From contig NC_053183.1 in assembly GCF_905163445.1 (NCBI RefSeq), positions 14,074,001 through 14,138,000 of the forward strand: a stretch of DNA of 64,000 nucleotides. Reading direction: 5' to 3'. Origin of the DNA: Pararge aegeria. Taxonomy: Eukaryota > Arthropoda > Insecta > Lepidoptera > Nymphalidae. Positions 55,772 to 64,000 of the stretch are shown one piece after another. Made by a program: the position numbers and the translations under genes. Under the pieces are notes generated by a model. It was not told the DNA's origin. It searched no databases and worked only from the letters and a program-made list of their open reading frames with translations. Position 1 is the stretch's first letter. Every line of letters begins with the position of its first letter.

Positions 55772-56689
55772 CAACAGTTTTAACTAACAAAGTTTTTACC
55801 AGTTCTTAGTTATAAGAATCTGTAGTTAAATGAGACAAAATAAAGAAAATTATTACTAACACAAGTAGTAACTATTACATATCTTTAATAATCGAAACCA
55901 TACATTGGAGTACAAAAAAGTAATAAATACCTACCTATACTTTCCTCTTTGGTAAGCGACATGGTGTATAATGTGCTTTGTTTTCATTGTTTAGGTCCAG
56001 AACAGAGGATAATTGCCTGTGACTACATCTATATAGGAGATCTATAGGTGCCAGCAAATTTGAGGTACTCCAACAGTCGCTACGAGGTGCCAGTTTGAAT
56101 GCTATTGATTAGTATGTCAGCAGATCACATACTATTAGGATTTAGAGTACTCTGTATGTTTGTCCTCTGCAACAGGTATTGATCGTCATTGTATATGGCA
56201 TTAGCTAAAAACTTTTTAGCTTAATGTCATACAATGTATTATTGTAATGGCATCTGAATAACAGGCCAGCCAGCGTTGTATGATACTTAAGTAAATTAAA
56301 TAGTAGAATGTAGGGTGTCCAAATAGTCATAGCAATTTGATGTCAACATTGAGTCTTTTCATAGCGTTTATGACGCTATTACTATAAACTAACAATGAGA
56401 CCATTCTAATATTTATATATAAAAAAGTTGTAACCATTGATTTACTGCTTCTATTTATTAGACTATGGTATAAGATAATACGAACGATAAATATACTACA
56501 AGTAAGATGATAACTTATGTAGATGTTTTTAAAACATAAGGTCTTTGCACACCATATCGACTCGATATCAACTACATTCAAATAAGAGCATTATGTCGTG
56601 TGTTAGATGTTTGTTTGAATTATGTATTGCACACAAAATAGCAATTTTGTTTATTTATTTATATTTTATACCACCTGTCCGCGCTCGCT

Positions 56690-56840
56690 GATCTTGTCCT
56701 AATCCAAAGGTTGTCTGGCAGAGATCGCTACTAAGCGATAAGGCCGCCTTTTGTCTTTCTTCTTCTGTCTTTGTATTTCTATTGTTCTTTTATTTTCCTA
56801 TCTTCATAGTGGTGTACAAATATAGAGTTAAATAATAAAT
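56690..56840 (+). mobile_element. LINE 3' tail of the 37.8-kb family
   Basis: CTAATCCAAAGGTTGTCTGG, CAGAGATCGCTACTAAGCGA, AAGGCCGCCTTTTGT, then GTGGTGTACAAATATAGAGT and an AATAATAAATAAA tail. A short inverted tail piece follows near 56880-56940. Confidence 0.75.
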
Positions 56841-56977
56841 AAAATAGACTTGATACAAAAAAAACAGCACAGAAACTTTCAAACTGTTTAGACGTCCAAA
56901 GGCGGTCTTATCGCTAAAGCTATCTCTCCCAGATACCTTGTTGTTATAGAAACATATACAACGTTTTGATACAGTGT

Positions 56978-57215
56978 TTAACGGCCGATTGGCGCATTGG
57001 CAGCACTTTCCGCACCAAGGCCGTGGGTTCGATTCCCACAACTGGAAGATGTTTGTGTGATGAACATGAATGTTTTTCAGTGTTTGAGTGTTTATATGTA
57101 TATTATAAGTATCTATGTATAATATTCATAAAAATATTCATCAGTCATCTTAGTACCTATAACACAAGCTACACTTTGCGGCTAGATGGCGATGTGTGAA
57201 TTGTCGTAGTATATT
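56978..57215 (+). repeat. tRNA-headed SINE (family A)
   Basis: A-box-like GGCCGATTGGCGCATTGG and a B box in CGTGGGTTCGATTCCCACAA, then TGATGAACATGAATGTTTTT and CATAACACAAGCTAC, ending GATGGCGATGTGTG. Confidence 0.8.
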
Positions 57216-57711
57216 TATTTATATTATTATTTTATTTAAACCGTGAAAATAGTCGAAGATAATTGAACTAAGAGTTGCTCACTTGCCGTATATATCTTAT
57301 CACCTACAGTCTACAACCCGCTGTTGTCTACTCGTTTGTCTACTCGTGATCAACTAGACAAAGCCAGGTCGACTGTCTAGTGGAATGCACGTTGACAGTG
57401 AATCATAGAGTTGACCCCGCGTTTAAACGATCTAGGAACAGTGTTGAGTCGGTATATGAACGAAGGCCTTAACGCTACGCCTCGCCGCACCGTCGTCGTG
57501 CTTTAAAGAAAATTTCCAACCATTCATAATTGTAAGTGTCCTATGAATGTGGTTCGCGGAAACTGTATTTTCTTTAATAGTTTAAGAGCTTCCGGGATAT
57601 GGGCGGGGCAATAATGAAGGCTTTGAGTTTGCGAATAGTCATTTCCATTTTACCTCCCAACTCCAAGCAGGAAAAGGTAATAATAATAGGAGTTAATAGT
57701 GTTATATAATT

Positions 57712-57955
57712 GGACGGCCGACTGGCGCAGTGGGCAGCGACCTTGCTTTCTGAGTTCAAGGCCGTGGGTTCGATTCCCACAACTGGAAAATGTTTACGTG
57801 ATGAACATAAATGTTTTTCAGCGTCTGGATGTATATCTGTATATTATAAGTATTTATGTATATTATTCATAAAAATATTCATAAGTCATCTTAGTACCCG
57901 TAACACAAGCTACGCTTACTTTGGGGCTAGATGGTTATGTGTGTATTGTCGTAGT
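57712..57955 (+). repeat. tRNA-headed SINE (family A), best-preserved copy
   Basis: GGCCGACTGGCGCAGTGGGC carries the A box, and CCGTGGGTTCGATTCCCACA a consensus B box (GGTTCGATTCC). AACTGGAAAATG and the family tail follow, ending near GTGTGTATTGTCGTAG. Confidence 0.85.
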
Positions 57956-58279
57956 TGATTTATGTTTTTTATTTCTATTTATATATTTTTGTATGTAATA
58001 TAAGTACAAATATTAAAATTTTACTTCCTACCGTAACGCATGAGTGTACGGGTAAATCCGAATTCCCCGACGTGTACGTGAGAGAAGCCGGTGGGTGCAC
58101 AGGTAGCTACCACATACATCGCGATGTTATTTTTTTTTGCTTCTTTTTTAATAGTTCTAATTCACAGACCAAGCATATACGCCTATTAACCGGGCAAAAC
58201 TTCGCAGAGCTAGCAAGAATAACGTCTTAGATTGCCATGTTAGCGAATGTGTAGCCTATACGAAATACTGACTTGAGGA

Positions 58280-58380
58280 TATTTAGAGATGTTGACCCTT
58301 AAACCAGGAAATGAACCCGGGACTTGCGGGTGATTTAGTACGTACACCGTTACGCCAGAGCGGTCGTAAACATTGCCTAG
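58280..58380 (-). repeat. tRNA-like SINE head, family C, inverted
   Basis: AAATGAACCCGGGACTTGCG and ACCGTTACGCCAGAGCGGTC read as complement of a B box followed by an A-box-like region. Confidence 0.5.
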
Positions 58381-58794
58381 TCGTAAATATACGGTTTCAG
58401 TGCAATACTTCTGAAGCCTTATACAAATAAAATGCATTATTAATTGCATTCCTGTCTACATAACATTGTTTTTAGGGTTCCACAGAAAAATAGCTATAAA
58501 GAACCATACGGTGTAATTTCGTCCATCCGTCTGTCACACATTGTATTGAAATTGGAATATTTAACTAAATTAAAAAACTATTGGAATAATTAAATAAGTA
58601 GCTGTTACCCGCTTCAGTCACGTTTTTTTTTGGTTTTTTCATAAATCCAGCGAGAACGGTACATATTTTAGGGTTAGAAATAGCCAATACGTTAATTTAA
58701 ATCTGCATATTATTTTGATGAAGAAGAAGAAGACATACTTTATTGCACACAAACATTAAAATATACATAAAATATGTACTTATATTTTATATTA

Positions 58795-58951
58795 TCTTTA
58801 TATATATATTTCTTGTGTGCGTGTGTATGTCACTGAACTGCTCCTAAACGGCTGGACCGATTTGAATGAATTTTTTGGTATGCGTTTGGGTGGCACCCTG
58901 GATGGTTTAGATTCACAAATCAGCCCGACAGATGGCGCTGGGGTTCGCTAG
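58795..58951 (+). mobile_element. Short Helitron-like element, family 2
   Basis: TC...CTAG inserted between A (58794) and T (58952). It holds TAAACGGCTGGACCGATTTG as in 24319-24709 and ends GGGGTTCGCTAG. Confidence 0.6.
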
Positions 58952-58959
58952 TTTTATAT

Positions 58960-60200
58960 ATATTTCGAACAATTTAACCGACACTCGAAACTTTATCTCA
59001 AAATACATCTATAAATACGTCTGAATAAAAATAATTGTCATTGAATATTTATTAAATAAAATTTATTCCGACGAATATTTGTAGCATTAGTCTAGGATAT
59101 GGTCACCGAAAATTTGTCTTCTTCAAATCGAACACATTTTTGCACATGGCACTCACAGTTCTCATTGAATTTCATTGCCTAACTATATCTGTACAAATTA
59201 AAGAGAAAAATACATATACCCATACCAAAGCGTGGCGATTACGGGCAACAACCCTCCCATCGGGAGAGGCCTTTAGTCCAGCAGTGGACTGTTATAGCCC
59301 GTTGATGAAGATGATGAAAACATTAGAGCAGACTTCAAACAGTACACACTGATTTTTCTATATAGTGTCCGTGAGGGTCGGAATATATCCTGTGGTATAA
59401 AATTCTAACATTGCGCGCTTGCCATAAACTGAGCAGTGTACCGTGTTAACGATTAGTTTGATTCGTGATTAAGAGAGAAACATGCATGTTAGTTTGTTAT
59501 TATTATTATTACGTGTTTTCTGTATGTAATTATATTTAGGCCTACTGGAGAATCAATGATATTAATTGGGCATGTGAAAAAATAAGATTCCTATTGTTGG
59601 TATTATTTTACAATCATAAATATCTTCAACACGTATGATTTCATGCTGCAATGAATATCTTTTTTTCTATTAATTTTATGTGTTCCTAATTTAGACGTCC
59701 TTATTATGGTTTGCATAAATGCCCTTTAGTATATTGTCATCAGCTCTCTGTCTATCGTTACCAACAAGTGAATTGTAATTATTTTCTATTGTCGTTTAGT
59801 TACTCAAACATGTCATGCGTGTGCATCTTAACTTCCTTAATGTTATTATAATATATATGAATTATTTAAACATATGAATGCGATAGTTGAACATTCATCA
59901 TATAATTTTGCAAGTTTAATTACGTCTGAACCCTAACTGAATTTAAAACGCTTCCAGGTGCTTTTTTTATGGTCAATTTAAAATCATTGCCTATGATCAG
60001 AGCTACGCTTTGCAGGGCATGCAAGGAAACGAGAAGGAACACGTCCTGAAAAGTGCCCCTTTGTGCCCATGTGTGCCTTCTGAGGTTTAGGAGTTAAGCT
60101 TCTTTTGTTTTAGACGGGAACACAGTTTAGCAATAATGCTGCTTATTGGTAGAAGCAATAAGCATGGCGGTAAGCAAGCTCGATTACAAAAAGCTCAACT
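58960..60200. other. Gene-free stretch with RTE tail and family D repeat
   Basis: 59225-59300 has CGGGCAACAACCCTCCCATC and AGGCCTTTAGTCCAGCAGTG (RTE-type tail). 59990-60175 has TTTGCAGGGCATGCAAGGAA (family D). Between them is AT-rich sequence with nothing recognised. Confidence 0.5.
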
Positions 60201-60213
60201 ATTACTTAAAACT

Positions 60214-60567
60214 ATGCTTTACAAATGTTTGTTTGATTGTTTGTAAAACTTTATTGCACACACATTTTTATAATACCGAAACAAACAAATAACGGTAAAA
60301 CGATGCTATATAAGTGTTTCTTTGATTGTTTGTAAAACTTTATTGCACACACATTTAATAATACAGAAAAAAATAAATAACGGTAAAACGATGCTATACA
60401 AATGTTTGTTGGATTGTAAGTAAAACTTTATTGCACACACATCTTATTATACAGAAAAAAACGAATTACGGTAAAACGATGTTATATAAATGTTTGTTTG
60501 ATTGTTTGTAAAACTTTACTGCACACACATTTAATAATTCAGAAAAAAAACAAATAACGGTAAAAAA
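60214..60567 (+). repeat. Four tandem copies of an 88-bp unit
   Basis: Units start at 60214, 60303, 60391 and 60479 (89, 88, 88 bp and a last copy). Each has TTGTAAAACTTTATTGCACA (one C for T in the last; second part CACACATTTAATAAT in most), a short A run, and ATAACGGTAAAACGATG as link. The copies differ by several bases, so the array is not brand new. The ACTTTATTGCACAC core resembles inverted LINE tails. Confidence 0.85.
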
Positions 60568-60604
60568 CCAATTTAACATTAACATTTTGCGTGTACAGAC
60601 ACTA

Positions 60605-60960
60605 TAAACGGGCGTAAACTTCCCGAATTCCATGTTCTCGTGCTTTAACAGGTGGACACGTCAATATCCCTGTCAGGGGATATAATCGGGGGATATAAAT
60701 TTTGTCTCCGGCCTGTGCTAGCCCTGCTGACAGGGGATATAATTAACGTGTCCATCTGCTCAAGCACGGGAACATGGAATAGAAGAAGTTTACCCGCGTT
60801 TATTCTTACATATAATATTTTATTATGATACTATTTCCACTTGTGCGCCAGTGCTCGGAGAGTTGATGAAGCTGTGGGAGAAGATAACTTTTATCCTTTC
60901 CCCAGGAAGATAATTTTCTCCTGCCCAAGCTAGCCGTGCTGCTCACCCACTTAAGATCTT
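60605..60960. repeat. Repeat family E with a large inverted structure
   Basis: CGGGCGTAAACTTCCCGAAT, TTCCATGTTCTCGTGCTTTA and GGTGGACACGT (60609-60660) face ACGTGTCCATCTGCTCAAGC, ACGGGAACATGGAATAGAAG and AAGTTTACCCGCG (60735-60800), so RNA from it could form a stem of about 60 bp. The part after it matches 35520-35600. Confidence 0.7.
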
Positions 60961-61250
60961 TGTAAATAGCTATAGCTATATTATTTATAAAGTTATAGAA
61001 TATAGTTTTAAATAGGATAGTGTGTTAAGATCCAAATATAAGTATTTATATTACCAACCTACCTACTTATTAATATTGAGGGAATTCTTACTAATATGGA
61101 ATATCTTGATTGATGAAGTGAGTAGGTAGGTGCCGTTATTTTTAATTAATATCCTTAGAAGTTACCTATTGTCGTCGGCACGGTGGTGTACGGTTAAATT
61201 CGTAACAATTTATGATTACACCATAATAGTACTTGTAAATTTTTGTTAAT

Positions 61251-61311
61251 AAAAATAATTGTGGCATATTTGTTTATTAAATAAATAAACAAATATGCCA
61301 CAATTATTTTT
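61251..61311. repeat. Perfect hairpin, 28-bp arms, 5-base loop
   Basis: AAAAATAATTGTGGCATATT(TGTTTATT), loop AAATA, and the exact complement ending GCCACAATTATTTTT. It is the longest near-uninterrupted perfect hairpin in the window. Confidence 0.9.
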
Positions 61312-61439
61312 GAGGCCTTAAATGTCTCAAAATAACCCTAATATGAGTTGGATCCTGTTTGTTTCATCCTCATCATGACCCGCCCATGAGCGTTCCATTG
61401 CTGGGCACTTGGACTTGGAGGATTTGTCTCATAAGAGAG

Positions 61440-61800
61440 ACGGTTTTAGAGCACAGATCCACCACCCTGCTTTAATACGGGTGCCTTTTTTTCCACTACT
61501 TCCAGTTAGCCCTTGACTGCAATCTCACCTGGTGGTAAGAGATGATGCAGTCTAAATGATAGCGGGCTCACCTGTCAGAGAGAAGGTAGTCATACCCTTA
61601 ATAGTTTTTACACGACATCGCACCGGATTCCGAAAAACTAAATCGCTTAGCGGCACGTCTTTGTCGGTAGGGTGGTAACTAGCCACGGCCAAAGCCTCCC
61701 ACGATAACAGAAAAGAGATAATTCAGAAATTGTAATCGAAGCCGGGACCTCCTACTTTACAGCGTTTACCGTCGCGCCAGGGAGGCTTCAAGGACCATAC
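61440..61800 (-). repeat. SINE family C, inverted, near complete
   Basis: The left end TGACTGCAATCTCACCTGGT, then GATGATGCAGTCTAAATGAT, CTAAATCGCTTAGCGGCACG, GTGGTAACTAGCCACGGCCA, and the inverted head AGCCGGGACCTCCTACTTTA, CGTCGCGCCAGGGAGGC. Confidence 0.7.
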
Positions 61801-63190
61801 CATAAGTTCGCTGTAATAAAAGGGACCGACGGTTTAACATGCTCTCCGAAGCACGGGGTTTGTCACCTCTAATTTCCTAACCGCGGGCTTACACTAAAAA
61901 TTCTTTGACAGTAGGTTCCTACATACACACGTCTGACAATTTTTTGTCCGACCCGGAATTCGAATCAAGGATCTCGTGATCCGTAGTTGAACATGCCAAC
62001 GACGGGGCCGTCCTTTTCTTCTAACTACGTCAAATTAACCACGTATTAATAACTTTAAAAAACCTCACACTTAAATGCGGGTAACGAAAATAATTAATTA
62101 ATGTAAACAAACTATAATAATATTTGTTTGCGAGGAAAAACGGAACTGATACTAACTGTCCTTTTATCTTTCATAAAAATAACGTGCAGTTTTTTTTACA
62201 TTAATTATTTCTTTTCGTTGGCCGCAGTTTATATACATAAATACTCTTACCGACATTAAGAAATTCCCTGCCGCGCAGTAGGTACGTAGGTATGCGAAAA
62301 AACTCAAGAGGTATTGGATTGTGTGACAGGGGGATACTATGCTTGCAACAGGAGTGAATAGTGAGTTTATGGCCGAAAGAAGGGAGTGTCAGAAGAATAC
62401 ATGTTGTTCTGACCCCACAGAGAAGAGAATAAGGACAAGAAGAAGAACACAGCGAATATAGTAAAGTCAGTCAGTTAGAGACATTTTATACAAAATAGCA
62501 ATGAAAAAAGAAAAACACGGCTTAGTCACTGGAAATCCCATTACGTCGCGCCGTTAGGGTGTTATTTTTGTGCAACATGCAACTGTAGTTTGATAGGGGT
62601 TGAAAACTGCAGCGAAATTTTATTTTATTTAAAATTCGAACACAACGAACCAAGCGAGTGGTGTTCTGAATAAAAATTGCGCCACTCACAAATTTTGCAT
62701 ATTGCTGCCCAGCACAAAAATCAACGCTCTTACACAAAAAAGCAATTCACAGATCACATTTTTCGTTACACTTATTCACAGAATTATAATAAATATATTA
62801 TAATAATTCAAATCTTACCTAGCTGAAATAAATTTTCGTTTCTATTTTTATGGTTTATTTTAATTTTTAGTCCTATTGTTTTTTCTTACGCACGTATGAT
62901 GTCAGGTCATAATGAATTATTATGTCTAGATTATGTTGTGTAGCTGGTCTACATCCTGATACTGAGTAAACTTATATTAGGTATCTTGCCACTGTTCTAG
63001 TAATTTCTTTAATGTATTTATATTTAACGAAGGTCACGGTGCGGTGTGTAACTAGCGTTCTTAGCGGCGTTTTGCATCCTGCATGCGACCAATCAGAGGA
63101 CTGTTCCAAAAAAGCGCGCTTGTGATTGGTTTAACGCAAGGATGCATGTTGGACGCCACAGTCTCGCCGTGGCATTTATGTATGTACCTA
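61800..63190. other. Stretch without supported gene
   Basis: A tRNA-like inverted motif (CGGAATTCGAATCAAGGATC) stands near 61955. 62522-62737 is open on the minus strand, but I see no protein-family signal. The rest is AT-rich and unclassified. Confidence 0.4.
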
Positions 63191-63194
63191 CGGC

Positions 63195-63365
63195 AACAAT
63201 GATGAAGTCTAAAGGTAACGGGCTAACCTGTTAGGGGGTAAGGTAAAGGTCGTTAAACCCTTTTCGGTTTCTACGCGACATCGTACCAGAAGCGATTTAG
63301 CGCTTGGCGGTAGGTACGTATTTATCTATAAGGTGGTAACTAGCTCACCACTTCGCCAAGGTCGT
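63195..63365 (-). repeat. SINE family C fragment, inverted
   Basis: TGATGAAGTCTAAAGGTAAC, GGGCTAACCTGTTAGGGGGT, TCTACGCGACATCGTACCAG and GGTGGTAACTAGC match 61545-61680. Confidence 0.6.
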
Positions 63366-63394
63366 CAAACATTCTTTCGTCCAGATAAAATAAA

Positions 63395-63444
63395 ACGCGA
63401 TGCGATTAACGCGATGCGATTAACGCGATGCGATTAACGCGATT
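63395..63444 (+). repeat. 14-bp tandem repeat, about 3.6 copies
   Basis: ACGCGATGCGATTA occurs three times without change, then ACGCGATT. Confidence 0.9.
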
Positions 63445-63904
63445 CATGTAACGCTAGTAAACCGTATAATATTTCTACTTTTGAATTTGATCGAGTTAAT
63501 GCACGGTACTTGTAGCGAGTTGACTCAACGTTTATTAACTTTGCTAATCTTTCCACTCATCAGCGTTCGTACTTGTGAACCTAAAGTACGTAGCACTCTA
63601 AAGATAAACACTTTGTATTCCATTAGCCTACACATGTTAACGCGGAAGTCCTGCATTAGGGTTGCCATACTATGTTAACAAATAAAGCCTATTTTTCCTT
63701 AATTAAAAAGATTGACAAGTTTCTCGTTAAAACGCATGCAAACGTGTATTTTTTTACAGCGTTTACTACTTTTTTACTGCAAACAAACAATAAAACCTTA
63801 CTTTAATAAATATTCTTGAATAAATGAATAAATTTTTGCTGTTATTTTAAAAAGGCCGCTAAGAATGTGTTTCCTTGATTTAATTTCATTTAAAAATGGA
63901 ACTA

Positions 63905-64000
63905 AGCAAAGCGGTGGTAGCCCAGTGGCACGCACCTCTAACTTTTGTTAATTATGTGCGTATTAAGCAATTGAAATATAACTTACTTCAACGGTGATGG
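63905..64000 (+). repeat. SINE family B, 5' part, cut by window end
   Basis: AGCGGTGGTAGCCCAGTGGC, then TTAATTATGTGCGTATTAAG and ACTTACTTCAACGGTGATGG, the same order as 45030-45145. The B-box region seems deleted, since the head passes directly to CACCTCTAACTTTT. Confidence 0.6.

Noticed and set aside
57712..57785. A tRNA gene
   Set aside because: A and B boxes are present but no cloverleaf with a proper acceptor stem can be drawn, and the sequence continues into the SINE body found in several copies.
60214..60567. A CRISPR-like array
   Set aside because: The repeats are direct 88-bp tandem units without unique spacers, in an insect genome.
62522..62737. A 71-codon minus-strand frame
   Set aside because: It has no recognisable motif, splice sites or repeat relation. 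Length is within what chance gives in this sequence.

Overview
The window looks like nuclear DNA of a moth or butterfly (Lepidoptera). It is AT-rich, its genes have introns and its poly(A) signals are AATAAA. It is crowded with repeats typical of lepidopteran genomes: tRNA-headed SINEs, RTE- and CR1/Jockey-like LINE 3' ends, Helitron-like elements (TC...CTAG, including the type that starts near CTACTAATATTATAAATG), and hAT-type MITEs. No species is claimed.

The genic part is the first 30 kb. It is a cluster of five paralogous carboxyl/cholinesterase (COE, alpha/beta-hydrolase fold) genes. Four lie on the + strand (4300-7477, 9176-13234, 15382-19276, 19477-21896) and one on the - strand (29595-26096), so the last two are convergent. 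Wherever complete, each gene has three exons: a short first exon with signal peptide ending in AAG|GT (phase 0), a long second exon of about 1.26-1.28 kb with oxyanion hole, nucleophile elbow, catalytic acid and His, and a short third exon of about 200 nt joined in phase 2. The joined products are about 543-556 residues. Three features stand out. The fourth gene has no first exon, so it may borrow that of the third. The fifth has one in-frame TAG at a conserved Trp just before the catalytic Ser. The C-terminal tetrapeptides differ (NNEQ, HTDLS, NNEL, RNEL, HTEL), which suggests that some are kept in the ER lumen and others secreted.

Between genes 2 and 3 (13.7-14.7 kb) lies a decayed, in-frame, Lys-rich array with a repeated (D/E/N)C(R/K)CI motif that I do not recognise.

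From about 30 kb to the end I find no convincing host gene. This part is layered repeats: 5'-truncated LINEs (28.4, 37.2 and 37.8-38.9 kb), RTE 3' ends (33.3, 34.1, 54.4 kb), SINEs, foldback elements, two hAT MITEs with target-site duplications, and a striking head-to-tail array of three almost identical 2,951-bp units (44251-53102). A perfect 116-bp inverted copy of part of that unit lies 1.6 kb past its end. Several long perfect hairpins (2.8, 26.5, 33.9, 55.7, 61.3 kb), an 88-bp tandem repeat (60.2 kb) and a 14-bp tandem repeat (63.4 kb) complete the picture.
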